A stretch of DNA of 32,254 bases from DASQHM01 sp035632095 (GCA_035632095.1 DASQHM010000131.1:1-32254), one strand, 5' to 3'; shown: positions 22,962-30,928, counted from the first letter of the stretch. Made by a program: numbers and translations. The notes: generated from the sequence alone by a model not told the origin.

Positions 22962-23669
22962 TCAATGGATTTCCGCCGCAGTCTGCAGCGCCCTGCGCAA
23001 TTGCTCGATTCCAAATCCGGGAGATTTCGCCGCCGACAGAATCACCGCCTCCCGTTTCTGCAGCAGCTCGCACGCGCCGGCGATTTTCCTCGCCGCGTCA
23101 AGCGGGATCACCACCGCACCGTGCCGGTCGGCGTGAATGAGATCGCCGTCGCTCACGGTCATGCCCATGACGCGGACCGTGCCGCCGAAATCGACCGAAT
23201 GGACCCAGGCGTGGCTCGGCATGACGCAGCGGGCGAGCATCTGGAAGCCCTTGGCGTTCATGTCCACGTCGCGAATGGAGCCGTCGGTGACCAGGCCGAC
23301 GCAGCCGAGGCCGCGATGCACGTGGCTCATCACCTCGCCCCAAAAGCAGCCGAAGCCGGCCTGGGCGCCGTCGAGATCGTGGTGCACCACGATGGCAGGC
23401 TTAGGGCCTGCGGCGATGTATTCGAAATAGGCCAACCGGTTGGCTTGCGCCTTCTTCGGATCCTTCGGCGGCTCGACGGAACGGATGTTGGCGGTGCGGG
23501 CATAGCCGACCATCGGCGGCATCTCGGGATAGATGCATTGCAGCGGCTGGGTGTTGAAGCCGAACGCGCGCCGCTCGGGCGCCACGATCTCCAATGCGTT
23601 GCAGATGGTCGGCGTATCGAACTTGGCCAGCTCGGCCAGTTCGGCGGCGGTCAATACCGCATTGTTCAC
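22962..23669 (-). CDS. RraA-like / HMG aldolase-fold protein
   Basis: A 235-residue protein with the RraA fold shared by the RNase E inhibitor RraA and by 4-hydroxy-4-methyl-2-oxoglutarate (HMG/CHA) aldolases. Key motifs are FDTPTICNALE, LVTDGSIRDVDMNAKGFQML (with the R-D pair of aldolases) and VSDGDLIHADRHGAVVIP. A metal-dependent aldolase role on a small hydroxy acid is most plausible given its metabolic neighbours. The start is decided by the ribosome site: GAGGGAGG abuts the ATG at 23675, which is too close, but lies six bases before a GTG at 23669. The GTG is preferred; the ATG at 23675 is an alternative. The reading frame is also open to 23705. Confidence 0.87.
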   Translation of the reverse strand: MNNAVLTAAELAELAKFDTPTICNALEIVAPERRAFGFNTQPLQCIYPEMPPMVGYARTANIRSVEPPKDPKKAQANRLAYFEYIAAGPKPAIVVHHDLDGAQAGFGCFWGEVMSHVHRGLGCVGLVTDGSIRDVDMNAKGFQMLARCVMPSHAWVHSVDFGGTVRVMGMTVSDGDLIHADRHGAVVIPLDAARKIAGACELLQKREAVILSAAKSPGFGIEQLRRALQTAAEIH

Positions 23670-23743
23670 GGGCATCCTCCCTCGGGCAAAAAGCTCAGCG
23701 CGCAAAGCGTAGCGGCATTCGCCGCGCCGCCCAAGTGCGCGTA

Positions 23744-24670
23744 TTACGCGGCCGGCTTGCCGGCCGCGTGCAGCTTGAGCGCGGCATAGATGGCGCTATG
23801 CGCCGGCGTCGGGACGCCGGCTTCGCGGCCCAAGCGCACCACCGTGCCTGAGAGCCCTTCGATCTCGATGCGATTGCCTCGATCGAGATCGTGCGCGAGC
23901 GATGCCTTCATCGTGGGCGGCAACTGGGCGACGAATTTCATGGTGCGATCCGCGACATCGGCCGGCAGGCGCAGGCCGCGCGCCTTGGCGACGGCGGCGA
24001 CCTCGCGCACGGCGTCAACGAACAGAGCCTTGGTGTCGGCATCGGCCAGGATCGGACCGATCGAGCTCCGCGTCACGCCGGTTACGCCCGCCATGGAGGC
24101 GAGCAGGACGAATTTTTCCCAGATCAACGTCTCGATGGTCTCGCTCAGCTCGCAGGCGAAGCCCGCCTTCTTGCAGGCGTCACGGAAAGCGACGAGCCGC
24201 GACGACGCGCGGCCGTCCAATTCGCCGTACGCCAGCTTCGCCATGTTGTTGAGGTGGCGGACGACGCCCGGCGCCTCGATGCCGGCCGAGATATAGGCGA
24301 CGCCGCCGACCACATGGCGCTTGCCGACGACCTTGGCGATCTGGTCTTCGCTGTCGACGCCGTTCTGCAGCGAAATCACCGCCGTGTCCGGCCCGAGCAG
24401 CGGCTTCAGGCGGGCGGCGGCGCTTTCGGTGTCGTACAACTTGACGCAGAAGAGCACGACATCGACCGGCCCGATATCGGCGGGATCGTCGCTGGCCTTC
24501 ACCGGTTTGAGATCGATGTCGCCGAGAGGGCTCTTGATCTGCAGGCCGCGCTCGCGCATGGCGGCCAAATGCGCCCCGCGCGCGATGAAGCCCACATCTT
24601 CGCCCGACGCCGCGAGCCGCGCGCCGAAGTAGCCGCCGACGCCGCCCGTGCCGAAGACCGCGATGCGCAT
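23744..24670 (-). CDS. 2-dehydropantoate 2-reductase family (PanE-like) oxidoreductase
   Basis: A 308-residue NADPH-dependent oxidoreductase of the ketopantoate reductase family. The Rossmann motif is AVFGTGGVGGYFGARLA at the N-terminus, followed by VDVVLFCVKLYDTE, and the C-terminal helical domain includes GNRIEIEGLSGTVVRLG. The catalytic Lys is K186 in LIWEKFVLLASMAGVTGVT. The two conserved Asn that follow it in E. coli PanE are Leu and Ala here, so true ketopantoate reductase activity is doubtful; many paralogues with this pattern act on other 2-keto acids. The ATG lies five bases after the aminotransferase stop, so translation is probably coupled. The RraA-like gene follows after 74 bp. 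Confidence 0.9.
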   Translation of the reverse strand: MRIAVFGTGGVGGYFGARLAASGEDVGFIARGAHLAAMRERGLQIKSPLGDIDLKPVKASDDPADIGPVDVVLFCVKLYDTESAAARLKPLLGPDTAVISLQNGVDSEDQIAKVVGKRHVVGGVAYISAGIEAPGVVRHLNNMAKLAYGELDGRASSRLVAFRDACKKAGFACELSETIETLIWEKFVLLASMAGVTGVTRSSIGPILADADTKALFVDAVREVAAVAKARGLRLPADVADRTMKFVAQLPPTMKASLAHDLDRGNRIEIEGLSGTVVRLGREAGVPTPAHSAIYAALKLHAAGKPAA

Positions 24671-24675
24671 GACGC

Positions 24676-25878
24676 TTACTTCAGCGACGCGCAAAAGCGC
24701 TGGATGCGCTTGCACGCTTCGCCCAAGGCCTGCTTCGACGTGGCGTACGAAATGCGAAAATGCGGCGACAAGCCAAAGGCCTCGCCATGCACCACCGCCA
24801 CGCCTTCCGCCTCGAGCAGCTCGTTGACGAAGTCGAGATCGGTCTCGATCACCTTGCCGACCGGCGTCTTCTTGCCGATGGTGCCGGCGCAGCTCGGAAA
24901 GACGTAAAAGGCGCCTTCCGGCTTCGGACACGAAATGCCCTTCGCCTCGTTCAGCATGCTCACCACCAGGTCGCGGCGTTCGCGGAACTGCTTCACCCAG
25001 CCGACCAGAAAGTCCTGCTGGCCGTTCAGCGCGGCGACCGACGCGGCCTGGCTGATCGATGAGGGGTTCGACGTGCTCTGCGACTGCAGCTTTGCCATCG
25101 CCTTGATGAGTTCCGCCGGGCCGCCCGCGTAACCGATGCGCCAGCCGGTCATCGAATAGGCCTTCGACACGCCGTTCAGGGTCAGCGTCCGCCCGTAGAG
25201 CCTCGGCTCGATCTGCGCCGCCGTGGTGAAGACGAAGTTGTCGTAGACCAGGTGCTCGTACATGTCGTCCGACAGCACCCACACTTGCGGGTGCCGCACC
25301 AACACGTCGGTGAGCTGCTTCAATTCGTCCGCGTCATAGGCGGCGCCGGATGGATTGGACGGCGAGTTCAAGATCACCCATTTGGTCTTGTTGGTGATCG
25401 CCTGCTCGAGCGAGCGCGGGCTCATCTTGAAGCCGGTCGCCGCCGAGGTCGGCACCAGAACGGGGCTGCCGCCGCCGAGCAGGACGATGTCGGGATAGCT
25501 CACCCAATAGGGCGCCGGAATGATCACCTCATCGCCGGGATTGAGCGTCGACATCAGGGCGTTGAACAACACCTGCTTGCCGCCGGTGCCCACCGAGATC
25601 TGGTCCGTCTGGTAGTCGAGCCCGTTCTCGCGCTTGAACTTGCCGGCGATCGCCTTTTTCAGCGCCATGGTGCCGTCGACGATGGTGTATTTCGTCTCGC
25701 CCCGGTCGATCGCCGCCTTGGCCGCCGCCTTGATGAAGTCGGGCGTGTCGAAATCGGGCTCGCCCGCGCCCAAGCCGATGACATCGCGGCCGGCCGCGAG
25801 CAGGTCTTGCGTTTTCTTGGTCACCATCAAGGTCGGCGACGGCTTGATGCGGTTGAGCGATTCGGCAAAGAACGACAT
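24676..25878 (-). CDS. aatA: Aspartate aminotransferase-type PLP enzyme (class I, 1-beta)
   Basis: A 400-residue fold-type I PLP aminotransferase. The PLP Lys is K239 in TLTLNGVSKAYSMTGWRIGY; other marks are GLGAGEPDFDTPDFIKAAAK, NSPSNPSGAAYD and the C-terminal substrate Arg in SPHFRISYATSKQAL. The 1-beta subgroup in alphaproteobacteria moves amino groups between aspartate, glutamate and often prephenate. The start ATG at 25878 (MSFFAESLNRIKPSPTLMVT) is the family start; the longer frame to 26004 is unconserved. It leads a compact minus-strand unit with the PanE-like, RraA-like and serine hydrolase genes and is divergent from the chemoreceptor gene, 213 bp apart. Confidence 0.94.
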   Translation of the reverse strand: MSFFAESLNRIKPSPTLMVTKKTQDLLAAGRDVIGLGAGEPDFDTPDFIKAAAKAAIDRGETKYTIVDGTMALKKAIAGKFKRENGLDYQTDQISVGTGGKQVLFNALMSTLNPGDEVIIPAPYWVSYPDIVLLGGGSPVLVPTSAATGFKMSPRSLEQAITNKTKWVILNSPSNPSGAAYDADELKQLTDVLVRHPQVWVLSDDMYEHLVYDNFVFTTAAQIEPRLYGRTLTLNGVSKAYSMTGWRIGYAGGPAELIKAMAKLQSQSTSNPSSISQAASVAALNGQQDFLVGWVKQFRERRDLVVSMLNEAKGISCPKPEGAFYVFPSCAGTIGKKTPVGKVIETDLDFVNELLEAEGVAVVHGEAFGLSPHFRISYATSKQALGEACKRIQRFCASLK

Positions 25879-26091
25879 GGCTTCGGCCCGATCGGCAAAG
25901 AAAGAATCCAAACCGGCGAAACCTACGCCCCCGGCCTCCGGCGCGCAACGCCAAAGGCCAAGCAAACTGGGACACAATTCCCCCGAAGAATTGGGCCGTC
26001 CCAAAGTTGCTTAATTTCTTGTTTACGCCGCTTGCCGATACTTCATTGCCCTTGCGCCGACGCCGGCGTCACGGGGCAGGGAAACACGTCC

Positions 26092-27528
26092 ATGAGCACC
26101 GCGGAAACCGCGCGCGCCGTGCCGCCTTCCGACGCGGCGTCCGACGCGGCAAGGCTGATCGCCGAACTCTCCGACCGGATCGGCAGCCTCGGCGTCGAAG
26201 TCGCCGACGTCGCCGGACACCTGCGGCAGATCGCCGGGCGCGCGACGGAGCAGTCCGAGAGCGTCAAGTCGCTCAGCCGCGCAGCGAACGCCATGCTGGT
26301 TTCCAATCGCGCGATCGACGCGGCGTCGCGGCAAACCCAAACGGCGGCCGCCGCCGCGGTGGCGGAAATCGCCCGCAGCCACGCCACGGTCCAAGGTTCG
26401 GTCCGGCATATCGGCGAACTCATCGAAGCCGTGCATCGCATCAAGGATCGTCTCGGTGCCGTCGACACAGTGTTGAAGCAGGTCGGCGGCATCTCGACCA
26501 CCATCGAGACCATCGCGAAGCAGACCAACCTGCTGGCGCTGAATGCAACCATCGAGGCTGCCCGCGCCGGGGCCGCCGGTCGCGGTTTCGCGGTGGTGGC
26601 GGGCGAGGTCAAGAATCTTGCCGAGGAGACCAGGAAGGCGACGCGGCAGATCGCCGACACCGTGCGCGACCTCACCAGCCGCGTCGGCGCGTTGATTCAA
26701 GAGAGCGGCGCCGCATCCGCGCACGCCCGGCAAGCGAGCGAAGGTACGGACAAGATCGAGAACGTCATCACGTCGGTTCAGGACGGCTTCGCGGCGGTCG
26801 GCCGCGAGGTCGATGCGATCGCCGGATCGGCGGGATCGAATCTCGCGCAGTGCGATGCCGTGCTGGCCGAGGTCGGACGCCTCGCCGGCGGCGCCGAAAT
26901 ATCCAGCGCCAATCTGACGCAAGCCGACAAGCGTCTAAGCAAGCTTCTCGATGCCAACGAGGTGCTGATCGATTTCATCGCGTCGAGCGGCGTCGAGACC
27001 GCGGATTCGCCGATCATCCGTCTCGCCAAGGAAGCGGCGCAAAAAACGGAAGCCGCGTTCGCCGCCGCGCTGGCCGCCGGCCGCATTACGGTGCCCGAGC
27101 TTTTCGACGAGAACTATCGCGAGATCGCCGGGAGCAATCCGAAGCAGCACATGACGGCGTTCGTGACCCTTACGGACCGCGTTCTGCCGGCGATCCAGGA
27201 ACCGCTGCTCGGCGCCCATGCCTCGATCGTGTTCGCCGCGGCCGTCGACCGGAACGGATATTTGCCGACCCACAACCTCAAGTTCTCGATGCCGCAGGGC
27301 GCGGACCCGGTGTGGAACGCCGCCAATTGCCGAAATCGGCGCATCTTCGACGATCGCACCGGGCTTGCCGCCGGACGAAACACCAAGCCGTTTCTGCTGC
27401 GGACCTATCGCCGCGACATGGGCGGGGGCACCTTCGTGTTGATGAAGGACTTGTCGGTCCCGATCAGGGTCGCAGGCCGGCATTGGGGCGGCTTTCGCAT
27501 CGGCTATCGTCACGGCGCCAGCGCGTAG
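26092..27528 (+). CDS. Soluble methyl-accepting chemotaxis protein, C-terminal sensor
   Basis: A 478-residue chemoreceptor with no membrane segment or signal peptide. Residues about 20-290 form the coiled-coil signalling domain, with the conserved hairpin tip at 139-175 (TIETIAKQTNLLALNATIEA followed by ARAGAAGRGFAVVAGEVKNL). This tip couples to CheA/CheW. The C-terminal part (about 300-478) is a globular sensor with CRNRRIFDDRTGLAAGRNTK, FLLRTYRRDMGGGTFVLMKD and GRHWGGFRIGY, a module seen in other proteobacterial chemoreceptors whose ligand I cannot name. Order is signalling first, sensor last, the reverse of membrane receptors. The ATG at 26092 follows AGGGA. No che genes are nearby. Confidence 0.92.
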   Translation: MSTAETARAVPPSDAASDAARLIAELSDRIGSLGVEVADVAGHLRQIAGRATEQSESVKSLSRAANAMLVSNRAIDAASRQTQTAAAAAVAEIARSHATVQGSVRHIGELIEAVHRIKDRLGAVDTVLKQVGGISTTIETIAKQTNLLALNATIEAARAGAAGRGFAVVAGEVKNLAEETRKATRQIADTVRDLTSRVGALIQESGAASAHARQASEGTDKIENVITSVQDGFAAVGREVDAIAGSAGSNLAQCDAVLAEVGRLAGGAEISSANLTQADKRLSKLLDANEVLIDFIASSGVETADSPIIRLAKEAAQKTEAAFAAALAAGRITVPELFDENYREIAGSNPKQHMTAFVTLTDRVLPAIQEPLLGAHASIVFAAAVDRNGYLPTHNLKFSMPQGADPVWNAANCRNRRIFDDRTGLAAGRNTKPFLLRTYRRDMGGGTFVLMKDLSVPIRVAGRHWGGFRIGYRHGASA

Positions 27529-27692
27529 CCAAGCGTCACGCGCATAGCTGACGCGTTTGCATGGCAAAATAATGAATCGCCACATGTTTTGAGATTTGGG
27601 CGGCGCCAAAATCGTTGCGGCTTATCAGTTGTTTAACCTCCACCCGGCACTCTGCGCCGAGACGCGCTTGGAACACATGGCTCGCATGAGTC

Positions 27693-27714
27693 AGGCGCGA
27701 TTGTTGCAGCGCAA
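27693..27714 (+). promoter_or_regulatory. Candidate LysR-type operator upstream of DUF1127 gene
   Basis: AGGCGCGAT (27693-27701) is followed by tg and the perfect inverted repeat TTGC-AGC-GCAA (27704-27714). The same two blocks, spaced one base closer, precede the sRNA candidate at 9970-9990. It lies about 95-115 bp before the start codon. Binding by the LsrB/VtlR-type regulator is inference. Confidence 0.5.
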
Positions 27715-27763
27715 TAGCGCCCCAATTCCAAAGTGCGATGAAGTCTTAGTAACGACAGCGAAG

Positions 27764-27805
27764 GGCGCGGCTGATCCGCGCCGGGCCTGGACAGGCCAAG
27801 GAGGT
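27764..27805 (+). promoter_or_regulatory. Twin hairpins and consensus ribosome site of DUF1127 gene
   Basis: Two stems stand in tandem: ggcgcgg 27764-27770 with ccgcgcc 27776-27782, and ggcct 27784-27788 with aggcc 27793-27797. The second ends exactly where a full-length Shine-Dalgarno aaggaggt (27798-27805) begins, four bases before the ATG. The structure should keep the ribosome site exposed and the mRNA leader stable, fitting a highly expressed small protein. The rest of the 281-bp upstream gap shows no gene. Confidence 0.55.
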
Positions 27806-27809
27806 TGAT

Positions 27810-28025
27810 ATGACGACGATGACCCATCATGGCGTTAGCGATGTCGCGCGGACGCCGGCGGGAGAAGGTTTCCTGGTGCGTTTCGAAGGTTTGATCAAGA
27901 CCTGGGCGCAGCGCATTCGCGAACGGGACGAGCTGGCTGCCATGAACGAACGCGAGTTGCGCGACATCGGCATTACGCGCACCGACGTTGTGGCCGAACT
28001 CGACAAGCCGTTCTGGCGCGCCTGA
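27810..28025 (+). CDS. DUF1127 small protein
   Basis: A 71-residue protein with the C-terminal DUF1127 signature: RERDELAAMNERELRDIGIT followed by RTDVVAELDKPFWRA. This 'L-xx-LxxxxLxDIGxxRxDI' helix pair is widespread in alphaproteobacteria. In Agrobacterium and Brucella such proteins influence phosphate, carbon or fucose metabolism and RNA turnover, and several are activated by VtlR. The N-terminal half is variable (MTTMTHHGVSDVARTP). The ATG has a perfect AAGGAGGT ribosome site. It converges on the GcvA-like LysR gene with a shared hairpin between them. Confidence 0.93.
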   Translation: MTTMTHHGVSDVARTPAGEGFLVRFEGLIKTWAQRIRERDELAAMNERELRDIGITRTDVVAELDKPFWRA

Positions 28026-28042
28026 ACGCCCGCTGACGCGAC

Positions 28043-28071
28043 GCGAGGCGTGGATCGGATTCACGCCTCGC
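28043..28071. terminator. Hairpin between convergent DUF1127 and LysR genes
   Basis: A 10-bp perfect stem (gcgaggcgtg 28043-28052, cacgcctcgc 28062-28071) with a 9-base loop lies 18 bp after the DUF1127 stop and overlaps the last codons of the convergent LysR gene. Without T runs it is a possible bidirectional end hairpin rather than a classic terminator. Confidence 0.5.
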
Positions 28072-28951
28072 CGCTCGCCGCCTCCTCCCGCAACCAATTC
28101 CTGAACGCGACGATTTTCGGACGTTCGGCCGTTGCCTCCGGACACACGAAGTAATAGGCACGATCGACGGGAAGCACCACGTCGAACGGCTTCACCAGCC
28201 GGCCTGCCGCCAATTCACCGGCGACCAGCGCACGGCGTCCGACGGCGACCCCCTGCCCTGCTACGACCGCTTGCACCAGCAGACTTCCGTCGTTGAAGCT
28301 CGGGCCGCGGCTCAAGTCCATGCCGTGCACGCCCGCCGCAGCGAGCCACAACCGCCAATCTTCGCGCGCGCTATCATGCAGCAGCACGTGGCTCCGTAAA
28401 TCCTTCGGCGAACGCAACGGCACCGGTCCGTCGCGAAGCGACGGCGCGCACACGGGGAAGAACTCATCGCGCAACAGCAGATCGCAGCGCAAGCCCGGCC
28501 AGTCGCCGCGGCCGTGGCGGATCGCCGCGTCGAAATCCTCCCGCGCGAAATCGACAACGGCTTGCGTCGCCGAAAGCCGGAGATCGATGTCCGGGTGGCG
28601 CTCGTGAAAGCGCGCGAGCCGCGGCACGAGCCATCGTGCCGCCAGCGACGGCAGCACGCTCACGTGCAGGGCGCCGGCGGAATCCCGCTGCTGCACGCGC
28701 CCGACCGCTGCGGCCAAGCGATCGAAACCGTCCCGGACGCCCGGCAACAGCGCCTGACCGGCGTCGGTCAGCAGGACTTCCCGATTGCGGCGCTTGAATA
28801 ACGGCACGCCGATGCGCGCTTCCAACCCCTTGATCTGGTGACTGATCGCAGCCGGCGTTACGCCGAGTTCGTCCGCGGCTCTGGCGAAACTCAACAGCCT
28901 GGCGCTGGCCTCAAAGGCACGGAGCCCGTTGAGCGGCGGCAGCTGGCGCAT
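28061..28951 (-). CDS. LysR-family regulator, GcvA-like
   Basis: A 296-residue LysR regulator of the GcvA/AmpR-like subgroup, recognised by the start MRQLPPLNGLRAFEASARLL and the HTH ADELGVTPAAISHQIKGLEA, and by effector-domain phrases such as DFAREDFDAAIRHGRGDWPG and VAGQGVAVGRRALVAGELAA. Members typically activate one divergent gene. Here the divergent neighbour is argD, 155 bp away, so control of argD is possible. The gap has near-perfect direct repeats ctaatc[a/t]ga close to the LysR start. Confidence 0.94.
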   Translation of the reverse strand: MRQLPPLNGLRAFEASARLLSFARAADELGVTPAAISHQIKGLEARIGVPLFKRRNREVLLTDAGQALLPGVRDGFDRLAAAVGRVQQRDSAGALHVSVLPSLAARWLVPRLARFHERHPDIDLRLSATQAVVDFAREDFDAAIRHGRGDWPGLRCDLLLRDEFFPVCAPSLRDGPVPLRSPKDLRSHVLLHDSAREDWRLWLAAAGVHGMDLSRGPSFNDGSLLVQAVVAGQGVAVGRRALVAGELAAGRLVKPFDVVLPVDRAYYFVCPEATAERPKIVAFRNWLREEAASGEA

Positions 28952-28960
28952 GGCATGACC

Positions 28961-28988
28961 CTAATCAGATGATTTTTTCTAATCTGAA
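28961..28988. promoter_or_regulatory. Repeat operator between LysR and argD
   Basis: ctaatcagat (28961-28970) and ctaatctgaa (28979-28988) are direct repeats 18 bp apart. They also contain the inverted pair tcagat (28965-28970) and atctga (28982-28987) with an 11-base spacer. The site starts 10 bp from the LysR start codon and lies in the only AT-rich patch of the gap, so it is a good candidate autoregulatory box. Confidence 0.5.
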
Positions 28989-29106
28989 AAGGAGAAAGTC
29001 TCGTTTGTCAACCATGGCGAAGTCGATGAAATTCGCCGGATTGCCAAAAGCCGCATTGAGAAAATTTGAACCGATAGCGAAACCCAGTTAGACCCGCGAG
29101 GCTGCC

Positions 29107-30285
29107 ATGGGCCATATGATGCCGACCTACCATCCCTCCGATTTGATCTTCGAACGGGGCGAGGGCGTTTATCTTTTCGACGCACAGGGCCGACGCTATC
29201 TCGACTTCGCCGCCGGCATCGCCACGTCGTCGCTGGGCCACCGGCATCCGCAGGTCGTCGACGCGCTGAAGGCGCAAGCCGACAAGCTGTGGCACCTCTC
29301 CAACTACTTCGCAATTCCGGGACAAGAGCGCCTCGCCGGGAGGCTGACGGCGGCGAGCTTTGCCGAGAAGGTGTTCTTCACCAACTCGGGCACCGAGGCC
29401 ATCGAGTGCAGTTTGAAGACGGCGCGAAAATACTTCAGCCACATCGGAGAATCGCAGCGCTACCGCATCATCGCGGCGGAAGGCGCGTTCCACGGCCGGA
29501 GCCTCGCCGCTTGCGCGGCATCCGGCCAGCCGAAGATGGTGGACGGATTCGGCCCGCCCATGCCGGGTTTCGACCGCGTGCCGTTCGGCGATCTGGCCGC
29601 CGTTGTGCGCGCCATCGGACCGGAGACCGCCGCAATCCTGGTCGAGCCGATACAGGGCGATGGCGGCATCGTGCCGGCATCGCTTGAATACCTGCGCGGC
29701 TTGCGCCGGCTCGCCGACGAGCACGGACTGCTGCTGATCCTGGACGAGATCCAATGCGGCATGGGACGCAGCGGCAAGCTCTTCGCGCACGAATGGGCCG
29801 GCATAACGCCCGACATTTGCGCGGTGGCGAAAGGCATCGGCGGCGGCTTTCCGCTCGGCGCCTGCCTTGCGGCCGAGCGCGCGGCCAGCGGCATGACCTA
29901 TGGCACCCACGGCTCGACCTTCGGCGGCAATCCGCTCGCCATGGCGGTCGGCAACGCCGTGGCCGACGTCATATTGGCGCCGGGATTTCTCGATCGCGTG
30001 GACAGAGTGGCGCGCGTCTTGTGGCAAGGCTTGAGCGACGTGGCCGGCAGCCACCCCGGCGTCATCGCCGATGTGCGCGGCGCCGGATTGATGCTGGGAT
30101 TGGTCGCGGCCGTTCCGAACGGCGTCTTGCTCGAAAAGCTCCTGGCCGGCGGCCTGGTCACAGTCGGCGCGGCGCAGAACGTCGTTCGCCTGCTGCCGCC
30201 GCTCGTTGTCGAGGAGCCGCATGTGAGCGAGGCACTGGACATCCTCGACCGGACCTGCCGCGACATCGCGCTGCGAGCCGCATGA
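29107..30285 (+). CDS. argD: Acetylornithine aminotransferase family (ArgD)
   Basis: A 392-residue class III PLP aminotransferase. The PLP Lys is K242 in DICAVAKGIGGGFPLGACLA; other marks are FTNSGTEAIECSLKTARKYF, EGAFHGRSLAACAASGQPKM, LVEPIQGDGGIVPASLEYLR and the cofactor Asp in LILDEIQCGMGRSGKLFAHE. Length and motifs fit ArgD, which converts N-acetylglutamate semialdehyde to N-acetylornithine in arginine synthesis and can also work on succinyldiaminopimelate. In many alphaproteobacteria argF follows argD; here an alpha/beta hydrolase follows with a four-base ATGA overlap. The ATG at 29107 has a GAGG ribosome site. It is divergent from the GcvA-like regulator. Confidence 0.92.
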   Translation: MGHMMPTYHPSDLIFERGEGVYLFDAQGRRYLDFAAGIATSSLGHRHPQVVDALKAQADKLWHLSNYFAIPGQERLAGRLTAASFAEKVFFTNSGTEAIECSLKTARKYFSHIGESQRYRIIAAEGAFHGRSLAACAASGQPKMVDGFGPPMPGFDRVPFGDLAAVVRAIGPETAAILVEPIQGDGGIVPASLEYLRGLRRLADEHGLLLILDEIQCGMGRSGKLFAHEWAGITPDICAVAKGIGGGFPLGACLAAERAASGMTYGTHGSTFGGNPLAMAVGNAVADVILAPGFLDRVDRVARVLWQGLSDVAGSHPGVIADVRGAGLMLGLVAAVPNGVLLEKLLAGGLVTVGAAQNVVRLLPPLVVEEPHVSEALDILDRTCRDIALRAA

Positions 30286-30890
30286 GTCTGGTAAGGCGCG
30301 TCGTTTTCTTGCCGGGCGCGTCGGGCGATCCCGGCTTCTGGCGCGCCGCCGGCGACAGATTGCCTGCGTCCTGGCGCAAGACCTATCTCGCCTGGCCCGG
30401 GCTGGGCCACCAGTCCCATGACCCCACCGTCATGGGCATGGACGATCTGGTCGCCCTGGCCGAGACCGCAATCGGCGATTCGAGCGCCATCGTCGCCCAG
30501 TCCATGGGCGGGATCGTCGCGGTACGTCTCGCGCTCAAGAGCCCCGAGGCGGTGACGCATTTGGTGCTGGCGGCAACCTCGGGCGGCATCGACATGTCGC
30601 GTTTCGGCGCCAGCGATTGGCGGGCGGAATATCGGCGCGAGTATCCGGCCGCCTCGAGCTGGATACTCGACAGCCGTCCCGACCACACGGCCGACTTGAA
30701 GCGCCTGCGCCAGCCCGTTTTGCTCCTTTGGGGCGACAACGATCCGATCAGCCCCGTCGCCGTGGGGCAATACCTGGCGACGCTCCTGCCCCGCGCCGCC
30801 TTGCACGTCGTCGCCGGCGGCGACCACGGATTGGCGCAGAATCGCGCCGCCGACGTGGCACCGTTGATCGAGAAACATTTGAGCGCCTGA
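30282..30890 (+). CDS. Alpha/beta hydrolase
   Basis: A 202-residue alpha/beta hydrolase. The oxyanion region is VVFLPGASGDPGFWRAAGDR. The nucleophile elbow is AIVAQSMGGIVAVRLALKSP (Ser in QSMGG), the acid Asp lies in LLWGDNDPISPVA and the His in AGGDHGLAQNRA, so the triad is complete. It is short, with a minimal cap. Its start overlaps the argD stop (ATGA), so it is translationally coupled and perhaps linked to the same pathway, for instance as an esterase or deacylase. The substrate is unknown. The gene ends 49 bp before uvrB. Confidence 0.9.
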   Translation: MSLVRRVVFLPGASGDPGFWRAAGDRLPASWRKTYLAWPGLGHQSHDPTVMGMDDLVALAETAIGDSSAIVAQSMGGIVAVRLALKSPEAVTHLVLAATSGGIDMSRFGASDWRAEYRREYPAASSWILDSRPDHTADLKRLRQPVLLLWGDNDPISPVAVGQYLATLLPRAALHVVAGGDHGLAQNRAADVAPLIEKHLSA

Positions 30891-30928
30891 CGCGCACAGC
30901 CTCTTTTCCTCCGGCGCCGCATCACCGA

